From Tetrapisispora phaffii CBS 4417 (taxonomy: Eukaryota > Ascomycota > Saccharomycetes > Saccharomycetales > Saccharomycetaceae), in contig NC_016530.1 of assembly GCF_000236905.1 (NCBI RefSeq), positions 310,001 through 374,000 on the forward strand: a DNA stretch of 64,000 nucleotides, in the 5' to 3' direction. Positions 19,273-31,898 of the stretch are shown piece after piece; positions within the stretch are counted from its first letter, which is position 1; every line of letters begins with the position of its first letter. The position numbers were made by a program, and so were the translations under genes. Under the pieces are notes generated by a model. The model searched no databases. It saw nothing but the letters and a program-made list of their open reading frames with translations, and had not been told where the DNA came from.

Positions 19273-20553
19273 ATGCAAGAAATATCGGTAGCCCATATTC
19301 AACATGATTTTAAAGAATGCATTACAGATGTAGAAGAAGGGAAGTTGCGAGAAGATGGTTTTTTTATAAATGTTGATTTATCAGCAGAACATATTCAAGA
19401 ATATCATGTCGATATTAAAGCTGGTAAGGATCCAGAAGTCAGGATGGTCAGTGATGCAAATGCTAATGACAGGGCAACATTGGAAAATTATTCATTTAAA
19501 AAGATAAAGTCCAACTTATTTGAGGCGGAACTTGAAGGAGATAGTAAGTATATGTTTGAAACGATGAAAGAAGATTTAACAAGAAGTGAAAAAATCACAA
19601 TGGAAGAAACGAACTGGACAAGCATTGATTCGATTAGTATACCGAATAAAAAATACTGCCTTGGTGATTCTCAAGGAAATATACATATCTTAACTGAAAA
19701 TTTTGATTTAATGAGAACTATAAAATCTGCACATTTGGGAGAAGTGACAGTATCATCATTTTTCCCATCTGGAGAGGTAATTTTATCAGCCTCGACTGAT
19801 TTAAGAATAAAATTATGGTCAGTTAATGATGGTTTAAATTTGAGAACATTAGTGGGGCACACCGCTAAAATCTCCGCTACAGCAATGATTGATAGAGGAC
19901 GAAACATAATATCTGGATCAAAGGACGGTTCCCTGAGGTTATGGGAATGTGGCTCTGGGAAGAACATAAAAACTTTCTCCAGGAAGGAAAATACCAAAGA
20001 TGGGATAAATGATATCCATTTACTTGCTAATTGTAATGAAAATGGAGCAACAAATGCCACTGAAGAAAATAATGAACTTGAATTTGGCACAAGAGGTAAA
20101 CAAATAATTGCAGCTCATGAATCAGGAGTGATCACTATGCATCAAATATATAATAAAAACCAAATTTTACAGTTACCAAGTAGATATATGAGTGCATGTA
20201 ATTCTCTCACAGCAACTGATCTAAATGACAACTATATTTATGGTGGGTATGACAATGGGATAATTGCTCAATGGGACATAAGGCAAGCTGGTAAATGTGT
20301 AAATGAATGGGCCATAAATGAAGGGTGTCCAATTAATGAAATGTTTTATGATAATAGCCATATGTATGTCTCATCAGGAAATGATACTAGTTTAAAATTT
20401 AGTATGAATAAGCACAATGGTGAGTTTGATCATGAAATACCTACATTTTTATGTTCTGATGATTATGGAGTAGCAAACTACTGCAGGTCATTGAGAAATG
20501 AGTCTGGGGTAGTTGCGGTAGGTAATCGTGGATTCATTGGGCATTATTATTGA
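19273..20553 (+). CDS. RPN14: Rpn14, WD40 assembly chaperone of the proteasome base
   Basis: 426 residues (S. cerevisiae 417). Rpn14 binds the Rpt6 ATPase and helps assemble the 19S regulatory particle base in the cytosol and nucleus. The N-terminus ISVAHIQHDFKE resembles the family start. WD-type repeats are visible: SAHLGEVTVSSFFPSGEVILSA followed by IKLWS (about 155-178), GHTAKISATAMIDRGRNIISGS followed by LRLWECGSG (about 196-230), a diverged repeat with KQIIAAHESGVITMH (about 277-291), then GGYDNGIIAQWDIRQAGKC (about 327-345). Start ATG at 19273. S. cerevisiae RPN14 (YGL004C) sits just left of CEN7, in the same direction relative to the centromere. COG7 and PMC1, which follow there, are missing here. 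Confidence 0.92.
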   Translation: MQEISVAHIQHDFKECITDVEEGKLREDGFFINVDLSAEHIQEYHVDIKAGKDPEVRMVSDANANDRATLENYSFKKIKSNLFEAELEGDSKYMFETMKEDLTRSEKITMEETNWTSIDSISIPNKKYCLGDSQGNIHILTENFDLMRTIKSAHLGEVTVSSFFPSGEVILSASTDLRIKLWSVNDGLNLRTLVGHTAKISATAMIDRGRNIISGSKDGSLRLWECGSGKNIKTFSRKENTKDGINDIHLLANCNENGATNATEENNELEFGTRGKQIIAAHESGVITMHQIYNKNQILQLPSRYMSACNSLTATDLNDNYIYGGYDNGIIAQWDIRQAGKCVNEWAINEGCPINEMFYDNSHMYVSSGNDTSLKFSMNKHNGEFDHEIPTFLCSDDYGVANYCRSLRNESGVVAVGNRGFIGHYY

Positions 20554-21478
20554 TCTTAATTGGTATTATAAATATTATTTTTTTGATTTAGCTGTTAACC
20601 TTGCTGTAGAAATGTTCAACATTGTTTTTTTGTTGTTTTTCTATTTAATTGCATGGATTATATAGTGTGTATTTTTTGTGATATGGAATATTATTTTAAA
20701 GATTTTCAAAAAGAAAATGATAGATTCAATTGTCTGATGGGGGGACATTATGGAAATTACTGCAATTAGTATTTCAAGATGATTTGAATTATTAAATATG
20801 ACTTAACTGAAAATGCCATACAGAAAGAGAAACAATCATATTGTCATTTAAAAAAAGATGAAATGATTTTGTGCACAATAAACTGTTGAGGATGGCGAAT
20901 AACACACTACATAGATTATTTAAAATGTCTTTAGTTGCTTTTTTCCTTAATCATTTAATCAATCATTTGATAATTAATAATTCTTGTAAAATTCAAATGC
21001 ACTAGTAGTAATTTGATTTAAAAAATTCCTAAAAGTAAATATATGTTAAGCGCAACAGAAATTGAGAGGAAAGATAGTTAGATTGGCTAGGCGGTACGAC
21101 AAGAGGATAAACTGACGAGTTTAGTCATTAGGTTAATAACAAGACATTACAATAACTATGCATATACATTGGTTAAAGTATTCGACTGAATAAATTGCCA
21201 TTCAAGATCAAGATCATTAACAATTGTTCTCTGTTTGAGGTATAGAGATTTCTATTTTTAAATTAAACGAAAACAGTTAGCATTAGTAAAATTTGTTTGA
21301 ATGTATGCGTTATACGCTATTGGGATAAAGCGCGATATAATAATCATTATAGAATTTAATTTAATTGTTGTTTTGTTTGTTTTCCCTCATTACTTAATTG
21401 GGGGATGAAAAAGAGAAAAAAATAAAATGATTTGTTCCAGGACGGTAAACTAATCCAACATTGTATTCAACAAGTTTG
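20554..21478. other. Intergenic region, RPN14 to tRNA-Ala
   Basis: 925 AT-rich bases. I looked for tRNA, snRNA and box C/D signals and found nothing convincing. It may be the space left by lost duplicates such as COG7 and PMC1. Confidence 0.5.
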
Positions 21479-21551
21479 GGGCGCGTGGCGTAGTTGGTAG
21501 CGCGCTTGCCTTGCAAGCAAGAGGTCACTGGTTCGATTCCTGTCGCGTCCA
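21479..21551 (+). tRNA. tA(UGC): tRNA-Ala (anticodon UGC)
   Basis: 73 bases fold into a cloverleaf: the acceptor stem GGGCGCG pairs with CGCGTCC; the D arm is GCGT/GCGC; the anticodon stem CTTGC/GCAAG encloses the loop CTTGCAA, with anticodon TGC; the T loop is TTCGATT. There is no intron. The internal A box (TGGCGTAGTTGGTA) and B box (GGTTCGATTCC) are present for TFIIIC. The T stem ACTGG/CCTGT has one U-U mismatch. tRNA-Ala(UGC) genes also lie near CEN1 and CEN7 in S. cerevisiae. Confidence 0.97.
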
Positions 21552-24155
21552 TTTGTTTTTGGAAATCAACTCGACGTATCCACTCGATGGGTAGATTGTG
21601 TGTGCTAATTACTATCATCAATATTTTTTTGTTCTCTGCATGTCTTGTAACTTACCCGGCCTTTTTAGTTTACATTTACCAACTGTATTTTAATGTCTTG
21701 TTCACGATTACCGGGAATCAGAGATGGGAGTAACGTATATGCACAAAATAAATATTAAAAAAAATACGTGTTAGTAGTGTCTTGTATACGAGAGGGAGAG
21801 AAAAGGAACGTGAGGCTGTTGCCGTTGCTTGAGGCAGCCATGCACACAACACATACCATACGGAACGAGAGCCGGGTAAATGCACACACCATTGAACGAG
21901 TGATTTTTCCCCTTTTGAGTAAATTGACAAATAAGCAAGTATCAGTTAACAGACGACTCTAACCAATCAAAATACGATTCTCAGTTGGTTACAATAAAAT
22001 AAGATAAGAAATAATTGCGCTTTTTATTTATCCAATTCATTCCACAGTGACAAAGACGGTAGAACAGAAAACACAAAAACTCCGTCGACTCTCAAACCTC
22101 CCTGACGTGCTTCCCCTTCCACACAAATGTCCCGCTGATCGGTGCTAGCAAAACAACACTCTCATCACGATCGCAAACTTAGGCGTGATGGGCCTCGGAG
22201 TAGAAACCAGACTGTTTCCAGAACAAGTCCGCGACTGCCTAAACAGGAAATAATCCAATTGCTTGTTTCTTTTTGTTTATTGTTTACCACTCCCATGTGC
22301 ATTGCATTGCATTGCACGCACGCACTTACGGGTGGTCACCAATCCTTGCCTGAACCCATAGCACTCGCATCAGAAATTTCTAAAATTGGTAATAACAATA
22401 ACAATAACAGTAACCGCTACAGTGGGAAAGAACCCACATACTGGGACAATCTGACCCCGAGGGTTTCTGTTGTGCTCAAGCGCCTGAATATCCGTTTTAG
22501 TGATAAGTTACCACAACCGGGAATCCGGCTGTTGTTTACAGTCTGCCATTCTGGGCTGCGTGGTGCCTGTCCTGCGCGCAGGACTGTGTGTCGTTCCCAA
22601 TCGCCATTTCCCTTTTTGTCTGTTTTTTTCGGAAACCAAATTCCCTCGTTCCCGCGTCATACGCCTTGCGACCAACACAACTCGAAAACAGAACAGAACA
22701 AAACGCTGCACAACAGCAAAAAAAGCAATGCACAGTCCACTGCTCGTGTCTCTTTTGGGACAGATTCTCCGAAAAAGAACACAGCAACAAACTGCAAAAA
22801 ACACACAAATTTCTGAAAAAACGCAATTTCCAATTACAAGACGTTCGCAGACGGCCGCAGACGGCCGCGGACAGCTGCCTCTAACTCCCTCCCCCCCATT
22901 TACGCCGCCCGTGATCCAATGAGCTGTCCAGGCAAGAATACCAGGAAACAAACAAACACATCAATCAGGAAGCAATGGCACACACCCGGCCGCACAGAAC
23001 CACTTTTGAGATAATTTCATCATCTTTTTTATCATTATTATTTCGTATTTACTGTTATCATCATCTACTTGTCATTTCTTGTAACGCTCATTTTTCAGTT
23101 TCCTGTAGTCCTGTCTGTGTTGGACAACGATCCTTTTCGTTTCGAAAAATATAGCCTCACGTTTACATCTCTGGTTTTCGGTAAACTAGAACGACAAGCT
23201 GACTGCAACGCTCTACTCTCTCTCTCTCTGTTTACGGTAATTGCAAAACATATCCAATGTTTTGTCTTTGCAGAATAAGGCGAGACGGTGTCAGAGGTTC
23301 TTCAAACGAAACAGACGGCAATTAACAAATTAAGAGATATTTATGTTTTCATTTTGTTGTTTTTGGCCATTAATTGGAACCGTTCTACTACCACATCATC
23401 ACCGTTTGTTCGGTTGCTTTTAACAAACCAGAAAAAAACTACCTCGTCGTTCTTTATCCTCTGTGGCACAACCATCAACATCAACAACAAACTGCAATGC
23501 CAATAGTATCAGCAATTTCAATTGATATCGCTCAAAATTTATTATACTCTGTAACAGCGATAATGAAGAAGAGATAACACACAGTAAAGACACCACCTCC
23601 CATTTCTCTTTCTCAATTTTTTGTTTGTGTAAAGACAAAACAGAAGGGAAGGAACCACTGAAGTTGGTTTCCCATCTCTTATTCAACGCATTTCTTCTAG
23701 CAATAACAAAACTGAAATGAGATGAAAAATAAAATGTAATTTTTACAATTCTCAAAAAATTTCTTGAGTATATAAAGTCATCCAATTCCAGACGTTATTC
23801 AATTATCTTTTCATTTCCCAAATCTCATATTGTCCTTACTGCTTACCTTCCTTCTTATTTATATTCTATTCTCCCTTACAAAAGAAACCATCAGATCTTT
23901 TTTTTGTTCAAAGCTATTATAATAAAATAATAATAATTATTTATCCTTTTCGATAATTTTTTAATACCTTTTCTAATACCAATAAAACTTTTTTCCAACA
24001 AAATTAATAATTAATAATTAATTGAAAAAACTAATTATAAAAAGTTATAAGAAAAGAATAAATAAATTAATTTAAAATAATAAAAGTATTAGTCTGTAGT
24101 TTCTCGTAACAAAAGAAACGTTTCCAAAAAAGAGAATTTAATAATACAAAACAAA
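21552..24155. promoter_or_regulatory. Long PMA1 upstream region with GC-rich core
   Basis: 2.6 kb without a supported gene. Reb1-type cores lie at 21652-21658 (TTACCCG) and 21873-21879 (CGGGTAA). A GC-rich block spans about 22060-22990, with a Rap1-like TACGGGTG at 22327-22334, a 16-base perfect palindrome at 22569-22584 and short CGCAGACGGC repeats near 22846-22870. A pyrimidine-rich AT stretch follows, with a TATA box at 23769-23777 and a long A-rich leader up to the PMA1 ATG. Overlapping reading frames exist here in several phases but none looks like a protein gene. Confidence 0.6.
23769..23777 (+). promoter_or_regulatory. PMA1 TATA box
   Basis: TATATAAAG, 379 bases upstream of the PMA1 ATG. 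It is the best TATA element on the + strand here and implies a 5' leader of roughly 250-340 bases, long but known for PMA1-type genes. Confidence 0.6.
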
Positions 24156-26882
24156 ATGAGTGCCTCTGAAGAACAAATCACTCAAGAGAAGCCACCTCAA
24201 GAATACTCTTCTTCTTCTGCCTCCTCTTCTGCTTCCTCTTCCTCCGACGAAGATGACATCGATGCTTTAATTGATGAATTACAATCTCACCACGGTGGTG
24301 ATGAAGAATCCGAAGAAGAAGAAGTCGCCGTCGGTGGTCAAAGAATTATTCCAGAAGAATTACTACAAACCGACCCATCTTACGGTCTAACCGACGATGA
24401 AGTCTCTAAAAGAAGAAAGAAGTACGGTTTAAATCAAATGTCTGAAGACAACGAAAATTTGGTTGTCAAATTCATTATGTTTTTCGTTGGTCCAATTCAA
24501 TTCGTTATGGAAGCCGCTGCTATCTTAGCTGCCGGTTTATCCGATTGGGTCGATTTCGGTGTTATCTGTGGTTTATTAATGTTAAATGCTTGTGTTGGTT
24601 TCATTCAAGAATTCCAAGCCGGTTCCATTGTCGAAGAATTAAAGAAGACTTTAGCTAACTCTGCTATTGTCATCAGAAACGGTCAATTGATTGAAGTTCC
24701 AGCTAACGAAGTCGTTCCAGGTGATATTTTACAACTAGAAGATGGTACTATCATTCCAGCCGATGGTAGAATTGTCACTGAAGACTGTTTCATTCAAATC
24801 GATCAATCCGCTATTACTGGTGAATCTTTGGCCGTCGACAAACATTACGGTGACCAAACTTTCTCCTCTTCTACTGTTAAGAGAGGTGAAGGTTTCATGA
24901 TCATTACTGCTATTGGTGACAACACCTTCGTTGGTAGAGCTGCTGCTTTAGTTAACCAAGCTTCTGGTGGTCAAGGTCATTTCACTGAAGTTTTGAACGG
25001 TATTGGTGTTATCTTGTTAGTCTTAGTTATCATCACTTTATTGGTTGTCTGGACTGCCGGTTTCTACAGAACTGTTAACATTGTTACCATCTTAAGATAC
25101 ACTCTAGGTATTACCATTGTCGGTGTCCCAGTCGGTTTACCAGCTGTCGTTACCACTACCATGGCTGTCGGTGCTGCTTACTTAGCTAAGAAGCAAGCTA
25201 TTGTTCAAAAATTATCTGCTATTGAATCCTTAGCCGGTGTCGAAATCTTATGTTCCGATAAAACCGGTACTTTGACCAAGAACAAGTTATCTTTACACGA
25301 ACCATACACTGTTGAAGGTGTTTCCGCTGATGACTTAATGTTAACCGCTTGTTTAGCTGCTTCCAGAAAGAAGAAGGGTTTGGATGCCATTGACAAAGCT
25401 TTCTTGAAATCTTTAGCCCAATACCCAGTTGCCAAGAACGCTTTAACCAAGTACAAGGTCTTAGAATTCCATCCATTTGACCCTGTCTCCAAGAAGGTTA
25501 CTGCTATTGTTGAATCCCCAGAAGGTGAAAGAATTATTTGTGTTAAAGGTGCTCCATTATTCGTCTTAAAGACTGTCGAAGAAGATCACCCAATCCCAGA
25601 AGATGTCCATGAAAACTACGAAAACAAGGTTGCTGAATTAGCCTCAAGAGGTTTCAGAGCTTTAGGTGTTGCTAGAAAGAGAGGTGAAGGTCACTGGGAA
25701 ATTTTAGGTGTTATGCCATGTATGGATCCTCCAAGAGATGATACTGCTCAAACTGTCAACGAAGCTAGACACTTAGGTTTAAGAGTTAAGATGTTAACTG
25801 GTGACGCTGTCGGTATTGCTAAGGAAACTTGTAGACAATTAGGATTAGGTACCAACATTTACAATGCTGAAAGATTAGGTTTAGGTGGTGGTGGTGACAT
25901 GCCAGGTTCTGAATTAGCTGATTTTGTTGAAAACGCTGATGGTTTCGCTGAAGTTTTTCCACAACATAAATACAGAGTCGTTGAAATTTTACAACAAAGA
26001 GGTTACTTGGTTGCCATGACTGGTGATGGTGTTAACGATGCTCCATCTTTGAAGAAGGCTGACACTGGTATCGCTGTCGAAGGTGCTACCGATGCTGCCA
26101 GATCCGCTGCTGATATTGTTTTCTTAGCCCCAGGTTTATCTGCTATTATTGATGCTTTAAAGACTTCTAGACAAATTTTCCACAGAATGTACGCTTACGT
26201 TGTTTACCGTATCGCTTTATCTTTACATTTGGAAATTTTCTTAGGTTTATGGATTGCTATTTTGAACCACTCCTTAGACATTGATTTAATTGTTTTCATT
26301 GCCATTTTCGCTGATGTTGCCACTTTAGCTATTGCTTACGATAATGCTCCATACTCTCCAAAGCCTGTCGCTTGGAACTTACCAAGACTATGGGGTATGT
26401 CTATTATCTTAGGTTGTATCTTAGCTATTGGTACTTGGATTCCATTAACTACTATGTTCTTACCAAAGGGTGGTATTATTCAAAACTTCGGTGCTATTGA
26501 TGGTGTTATCTTCTTAGAAATTTCTTTAACTGAAAACTGGTTAATTTTCATTACTAGAGCTGCTGGTCCATTCTGGTCTTCTATTCCATCTTGGCAATTA
26601 GCCGGTGCCGTTTTCGGTGTCGATATTATTGCTACTATGTTTACCTTATTCGGTTGGTGGTCTCAAAACTGGACTGACATTGTTACCGTCGTCCGTATTT
26701 ACATTTGGTCTTTAGGTGTCTTCTGTGTCTTAGGTGGTGCTTACTACTTAATGTCTGAATCTGAAAGTTTCGACAGATTAATGAACGGTAAGCCAATGAA
26801 GGAAGAAAAGCCAACCAGATCTATTGAAGATTTCTTAACTGCTATGCAAAGAGTCTCCACTCAACATGAAAAAGAAAACTAA
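24156..26882 (+). CDS. PMA1: Pma1, plasma membrane H+-ATPase
   Basis: 908 residues (S. cerevisiae 918). It is the P-type (P3A) ATPase that pumps protons out of the cell, sets membrane potential and powers nutrient uptake. The acidic, Ser-rich N-terminus is cytosolic. The actuator-domain motif TGES is at 221-224. The phosphorylated aspartate is Asp368 in CSDKTGTLT. The hinge motif TGDGVNDAP begins at about 622. Ten membrane segments are expected: four before the catalytic loop and six after. The C-terminal regulatory tail ends [10 protein letters not shown], keeping the Ser-Thr pair (901/902) whose phosphorylation relieves autoinhibition on glucose in S. cerevisiae. Codon bias is extreme, as for a very abundant protein. 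Start ATG at 24156; TATA box at 23769. Confidence 0.99.
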   Translation: MSASEEQITQEKPPQEYSSSSASSSASSSSDEDDIDALIDELQSHHGGDEESEEEEVAVGGQRIIPEELLQTDPSYGLTDDEVSKRRKKYGLNQMSEDNENLVVKFIMFFVGPIQFVMEAAAILAAGLSDWVDFGVICGLLMLNACVGFIQEFQAGSIVEELKKTLANSAIVIRNGQLIEVPANEVVPGDILQLEDGTIIPADGRIVTEDCFIQIDQSAITGESLAVDKHYGDQTFSSSTVKRGEGFMIITAIGDNTFVGRAAALVNQASGGQGHFTEVLNGIGVILLVLVIITLLVVWTAGFYRTVNIVTILRYTLGITIVGVPVGLPAVVTTTMAVGAAYLAKKQAIVQKLSAIESLAGVEILCSDKTGTLTKNKLSLHEPYTVEGVSADDLMLTACLAASRKKKGLDAIDKAFLKSLAQYPVAKNALTKYKVLEFHPFDPVSKKVTAIVESPEGERIICVKGAPLFVLKTVEEDHPIPEDVHENYENKVAELASRGFRALGVARKRGEGHWEILGVMPCMDPPRDDTAQTVNEARHLGLRVKMLTGDAVGIAKETCRQLGLGTNIYNAERLGLGGGGDMPGSELADFVENADGFAEVFPQHKYRVVEILQQRGYLVAMTGDGVNDAPSLKKADTGIAVEGATDAARSAADIVFLAPGLSAIIDALKTSRQIFHRMYAYVVYRIALSLHLEIFLGLWIAILNHSLDIDLIVFIAIFADVATLAIAYDNAPYSPKPVAWNLPRLWGMSIILGCILAIGTWIPLTTMFLPKGGIIQNFGAIDGVIFLEISLTENWLIFITRAAGPFWSSIPSWQLAGAVFGVDIIATMFTLFGWWSQNWTDIVTVVRIYIWSLGVFCVLGGAYYLMSESESFDRLMNGKPMKEEKPTRSIEDFLTAMQRVSTQHEKEN

Positions 26883-28181
26883 GTATATTGTTAATCAATA
26901 TTCAGTTCTTTTTTTTAAAACACATTTACTAATTTTTTAATACTTTTGAGTAAATGGGTTCATTACTGTTAAGTTATATTTTTTTGTCGTTGCTATTGTT
27001 ATGAGTGAAATCAATTTTATCACACACACACAAGATTGATTTTACTTATTATTATTCATTTAATACTACACACACACAGGTATTATTTGGATTCTTTCTG
27101 GTGATGATCAAACTGATTATCTTGAATTTTGTTCTCATTTATTCTAAGGTAGAAATTAATTAATTATATCTTTAAAAGGTACAATTTAATTTTCTCAAAC
27201 CTTTTTATTCAACAAATTCACATTAATTTTTAATTTTAATATTTTTGCACACACAAACCAAATGAAGAATGTCTTAATAATATTGGGCATTTTTTGTTTA
27301 ATATTTAATTTTGCACACATAACAACATTTTATCATATAGTCATTTTATATTTTTAATCGTTTAATTTTTAATAATTTTATTTTTACTTTTTGGTTATTG
27401 TATTTAAGATAGACAGACTAGACTATTCTACTTGTAGATGAGAACACGTTGGGTGTAGAAAGTTGAACTTTCGATGATAATGAAATAATTTTACAGAAGG
27501 AACATGTCAATAAATCCAATAAAAGTGACAGTGTAGTAGGTGCCTTCTCTTATATTGAATAATATGGAGTCGGTGTTGTTCCAACAGGACCAGGACAATT
27601 TCAAGTCAACATTTTTAATGGCAAGGATATCCAATGTGACTATTTTAATTCATGAGTTATGATCTTTTGATCTTGAGATGATCAAACATAGAATGTATCA
27701 AACTTATCATCAGTTATCATTTATTTGGATATTTGTCTTTATCTAATTAAAGAGTTGCTGACGTTAACGTATCTTATCTGTCACTCACAGCTTTACCCGG
27801 AACTTGTCATGGCCCAGCAGTTCTCCTTTCATTTCAAAAACTGAAAATTTCGAGCAAAAAAAAGAAAGAGGTTTAGGAGGTCCCGAAACTGAACTTGAAT
27901 TTGGGCCCACGAATAATTATTATTATACTAATTTCTATTTTTTATTTGTACTAATTTACTTTAAAGGATATATATATATATATTGTGATTAATTAAACAA
28001 CAATAACAATTTACTCTGGCAAGGCATTTATTTAGAGGAAAACCTAACATCAGATTCAAGTTGTCAACTTTACTCCATTTTATAAACTTTTTTTCATTAG
28101 TTTTTAACATCAACATAAAAAGGGATAAAATTAGTCTAGATTTTGCCGTATAAATAAGTTGTCTACGATATCAATTATACA
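26883..28181. other. Intergenic region, PMA1 to SLA1
   Basis: 1.3 kb, AT-rich, with two short CA runs near 27020-27080 and a TATATA run at 27968-27980. A Reb1-type TTACCCG at 27793-27799 probably belongs to the SLA1 promoter. A 62-codon open frame from 27804 lacks similarity and codon bias, so I do not call it a gene. Confidence 0.55.
27793..27799 (+). promoter_or_regulatory. Reb1-type site upstream of SLA1
   Basis: TTACCCG followed by G, the Reb1 consensus, 383 bases upstream of the SLA1 ATG. Confidence 0.5.
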
Positions 28182-31100
28182 ATGACGGTATTCCTTGGTA
28201 TTTATAAAGCAATTTATAATTATGAGCCTCAAACTCCTGAAGAATTGGCTATCCAGGAAGATGATCTGTTGTACCTATTAGAGAAGTCGGACGTAGATGA
28301 TTGGTGGACCGTCAAGAAAAGAGTGATTGGTTCAGATGCAGAAGAACCTAGTGGGTTGATTCCATCGAATTATATTGAGGAAGCTACTGTTATTAAACAA
28401 GTTAAAGCCCTATATGATTATCATGATATTCAGAATCCTGATGAAGAGTTAGTATTCAATGAGAATGATGTTTTCGATGTTTTCGATGACCAAGATCAGG
28501 ACTGGTTATTGGTTAAATCGATAAAAATAACACTATTTGGTTTTATTCCAGGTAATTATGTAGAAGAAGTCTCTGGAGGTGCTGCTTCTACTGCTGCTCC
28601 ACCTATCACTTCTACGTTTACGCCTGCCGCGGCTCCTGCTACTGTTGCTACAAATACAGTTGACATATCAGCTTTACCACCTCCACCACAGCATAATGCT
28701 AGGTCTGAATTAGCGGAAAAAACTAAAGAGAAGGAAGATGTTCCGCCCTCGATGCCAACTCGACCAACAGGAAATAATAAAACTCAGAGTTATGATGATG
28801 ATGAGGAAGAGGAAGCTCCACCAGCTATGCCAGACAGATATACCACTCGTGCAGCTGATAGGTACGATGATCATGAGTATAGTAATACACGTAATAGATC
28901 TCGTAGCAGAGTTTCTCATTATGAGCCTGAAGAAGAAGAAGATAATGATTTCGATCAGCAACGTTCAGACCAAGGATTTAATTCACGTAGTGGAAGCTCT
29001 AACTTACATACATGGAATGTTTCCGAAATTGATGGCCGTAAGAAACGTAAAATGAAGATTTCAATAGGCAATGGTAAAATTTTCTACACACCACAGAAAG
29101 GCAATCCAGAAGAATGGACATTTGATAAATTAATCTCTTATGATAATGAAAAGAAGCATCTATTTTTAGAATTCGTCGATCCTTATAAGAGTTTAGAAGT
29201 GCATACTGGTAATAATGAAACTTGTTCCGAAATTTTATCATATATTGGTGAATTTAAAGGTGCATCTCGTGATCAAGGTATTCGTGAAGTCGAAATGGCA
29301 TCAAAATCAAAGAAAAGAGGTAATGTTATATTAGATTTTGAAGCTGAAGCAAATGATGAGTTAAGTGTTAGAGTCGGCCAAGTAGTCTATATTATTGATG
29401 ATCAAAAATCAAGAGATTGGTGGATGTGCGAAGCTGTTGACACAGGTAAAAGAGGGATTATACCCGCTCAATTTATTGAACCAATCTCGGAAAAATCAAG
29501 TCATGGTGGGGGTCTCTTCAAATCTTTGAAAAGAATGACTAAATCTTCTCATAAATCATCTTCCAGTAACTGGCAAGATGATGAAAGTGAAAACAAGGGT
29601 AATAGAAGTAGATCAGGCTCGAGATCTTCAAGAAAGAGATCTTCATCAAATGCTAGACAAGATCAAACGGAATTACCAAATCCGAAGAAAACTCGTATTT
29701 GGGAAGATAGATCCGGTACATTCAAGGTTGAAGCTCAGTTCATTGGTTGTAAAGAAGGAAAAGTTCACTTACATAAATCTAATGGTGTTAAAATTGCAGT
29801 GCCTGCCGATAAATTATCAAATGAAGATTTAGTTTACGTTGAAAGATTGACTGGGTTCAGTTTAGATAAATATAAACAAGGTAGAGGTGGTGATTCAAAT
29901 AGGTTGGGTTCAGATCCAAGAGAATCAGAAAGGGAAAGAAGAAGAAGATTAAGAGAACTGGATGAGAAAGAACGTGATAGAAAGTTGAGAGAAAGAGAAA
30001 TTGATGAACTGCAAAAGGCAAGAACTTTATTAGATCAAGAAAGATCTAAGTTACAAGATTATAACAACGTACCACCAAGTAAACCTCCTAGACCTAATTC
30101 TATGTCTGGGAGCAATCGCTCAGGTTCACAATCTGGTTCCCAAGCTAATGCAAACTCTTATGATTGGTTTGAATTTTTCCTAAACGCAGGGATCGATGTT
30201 ACCAGTTGTCAGAGGTATACCTCCAATTTTGATAAGGAACGTATTACTGAAGATATGCTGCCTGATTTCAATGATTCAATGTTAAGAACTTTAGGTTTAC
30301 GTGAAGGTGACATTGTTAGAGTTATGAAATATGTTGACACTAAATTAGGAAGAGATTCTCAAAAACAAGTCCCTGCTGCTACTGGCAATATGTTTTCTGA
30401 GGCCGATGGTTCTTTGAAGAATAATAATGATCAAACACAGCCACCAGTTTCAACTCAGCTATTGCCACAACAAAATATTGCAACTCAACCAAACATAGTA
30501 GATGATGACTCTTGGACTGTTAAACCAGCGGCTAAATCAGAAGTTGCATCTGACTTGAATAAATCAGAATTTACTGGTTCTATGCAAGATTTACTTGATT
30601 TAAAACCATTAGAACCTAAGAAAGCAGATGTTGCACCAACTGCTAGCGTTGTAGCTCCTGCCCAAGCGACTGCTACTACTGCTACTACTACTACTACTAC
30701 TACTACTACTCCATTAACATCGTCTATCACTGGAGGCCCTTTATCTTTAGCACCACTTGATCCATTTAAGACTGGTGGTCACAATCTGCTTCCAATATCC
30801 ACTGGATTTATAATGATGCCTATTGCAACTGGAGGTGCAATGGTGCCTATTACCACTGGAGGTGCGATGATTCCACAAACTACGTTTGGTGCACAGTTAA
30901 CTGGTGGTGTTATGCCATTACAAAAAACTGGTGGTATGATTCAACCGGTTATTACTGGAGGTGCTATGCCTGCAACGTCATTTAATCTCCCACCTTCGGG
31001 AACTATTTTACCAGTTCAGAAAACTGCAAATGGTTTGGTGGGAAGTAATGCTATGGGAGGTATGATGCCAATGCAAAACCATTTGACTGGCAGTATGATG

Positions 31101-31592
31101 CCTCAAACATCGTTTGGAGCTCCTCAACTAACAGGAGGTATGATGCCAATGCAAAACCAATTGACTGGCGGTATGATGCCTCGGACATCGTTTGGAGCTC
31201 CTCAAATGACAGGAGGTATGATGCCTCAGACATCATTTGGTGGTGCACAATTAACTGGTAATATGATGCAACAACCTATGATGCAACAACCTATGATGCA
31301 GCAATCTATGATGCAGCAACAGATGATGAATCAAGCTACAGGTGGTTTCCAACCTAAGTCTCAGTTTGGTATGGAATTGCAAAAAACTGGTAATGCAATG
31401 AACCAACTACCGGTTTTTAACAATAATACGAGTGGCATAACCCAGGGTATGCAGAATATGTCTATGCAACAGCCACAAGTACAACCTTTACAAAATCAAC
31501 CAACTGGCTTTGGCTTTGGTAACGGACCTCAACAAACATCAGGGCAAGCCAACTTAATGAATGCAAGCGCTAGTAATCCTTTTGGATTTTAA
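28182..31592 (+). CDS. SLA1: Sla1, endocytic coat and actin-patch adaptor
   Basis: 1136 residues (S. cerevisiae 1244). Sla1 links cargo, clathrin-coat factors and Las17/WASP at cortical actin patches. Domains in order: SH3-1 (about 4-70, with ALYDY-like IYKAIYNYE and DDWWTV), SH3-2 (about 73-130), an acidic/proline linker, SH3-3 (about 373-432, [10 protein letters not shown] and DWWMCEA), SHD1 (about 503-565), which binds NPFxD cargo signals, a Glu/Arg-rich coiled-coil region (about 585-625), SHD2/SAM (about 658-720), and a long C-terminal region of TGG/MMP repeats (from about 850), the Pan1/End3-binding segment. It ends NPFGF. The repeat region is shorter than in S. cerevisiae, which explains the length. 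The N-terminus matches S. cerevisiae almost residue for residue, so the ATG at 28182 is secure. Confidence 0.98.
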   Translation: MTVFLGIYKAIYNYEPQTPEELAIQEDDLLYLLEKSDVDDWWTVKKRVIGSDAEEPSGLIPSNYIEEATVIKQVKALYDYHDIQNPDEELVFNENDVFDVFDDQDQDWLLVKSIKITLFGFIPGNYVEEVSGGAASTAAPPITSTFTPAAAPATVATNTVDISALPPPPQHNARSELAEKTKEKEDVPPSMPTRPTGNNKTQSYDDDEEEEAPPAMPDRYTTRAADRYDDHEYSNTRNRSRSRVSHYEPEEEEDNDFDQQRSDQGFNSRSGSSNLHTWNVSEIDGRKKRKMKISIGNGKIFYTPQKGNPEEWTFDKLISYDNEKKHLFLEFVDPYKSLEVHTGNNETCSEILSYIGEFKGASRDQGIREVEMASKSKKRGNVILDFEAEANDELSVRVGQVVYIIDDQKSRDWWMCEAVDTGKRGIIPAQFIEPISEKSSHGGGLFKSLKRMTKSSHKSSSSNWQDDESENKGNRSRSGSRSSRKRSSSNARQDQTELPNPKKTRIWEDRSGTFKVEAQFIGCKEGKVHLHKSNGVKIAVPADKLSNEDLVYVERLTGFSLDKYKQGRGGDSNRLGSDPRESERERRRRLRELDEKERDRKLREREIDELQKARTLLDQERSKLQDYNNVPPSKPPRPNSMSGSNRSGSQSGSQANANSYDWFEFFLNAGIDVTSCQRYTSNFDKERITEDMLPDFNDSMLRTLGLREGDIVRVMKYVDTKLGRDSQKQVPAATGNMFSEADGSLKNNNDQTQPPVSTQLLPQQNIATQPNIVDDDSWTVKPAAKSEVASDLNKSEFTGSMQDLLDLKPLEPKKADVAPTASVVAPAQATATTATTTTTTTTTPLTSSITGGPLSLAPLDPFKTGGHNLLPISTGFIMMPIATGGAMVPITTGGAMIPQTTFGAQLTGGVMPLQKTGGMIQPVITGGAMPATSFNLPPSGTILPVQKTANGLVGSNAMGGMMPMQNHLTGSMMPQTSFGAPQLTGGMMPMQNQLTGGMMPRTSFGAPQMTGGMMPQTSFGGAQLTGNMMQQPMMQQPMMQQSMMQQQMMNQATGGFQPKSQFGMELQKTGNAMNQLPVFNNNTSGITQGMQNMSMQQPQVQPLQNQPTGFGFGNGPQQTSGQANLMNASASNPFGF
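31041..31335 (+). repeat. Tandem repeat in the 3' part of SLA1
   Basis: DNA-level near-repeats of about 60-70 bases encode successive [14 protein letters not shown] units (roughly 31055-31245), followed by short repeats encoding MMQQP (31262-31325). These are the Sla1 C-terminal regulatory repeats, and their number is likely to vary between strains. Confidence 0.75.
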
Positions 31593-31898
31593 TCAACCAA
31601 CGAACTGTATCTTATATAATGTAATAACATATCTAATTTAAATTAATAAACGAACACAACGAAATAAAAGTTTACTAAAAATTGTAATTATTTTTTTTCT
31701 TTTACGTTTTTTATAAGAAAATTATAGTTCTAAAATGAAATAAAATATAACAAATGTTTAATGAATAAATAAATATATTAATAACGTTGTTGATAAATAA
31801 ATAATAATGATTTCATAAATGATAGACTCTATGATAGAGAAATAAATAATTTAATTTACAAGTTAAAAGAGACATTATTTCCAAAAAAATTTACAGAC
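31593..31898. terminator. SLA1-LEU1 convergent 3' region
   Basis: 306 AT-rich bases between facing stop codons, with A/T runs suited to polyadenylation. Nothing else is seen. Confidence 0.5.

Noticed and set aside
22142..22951. Several overlapping open frames of 96-224 codons on both strands upstream of PMA1
   Set aside because: They overlap in multiple phases, mostly start at GTG or similar codons, show no domain or codon bias, and are explained by locally raised GC content, which removes stop codons.
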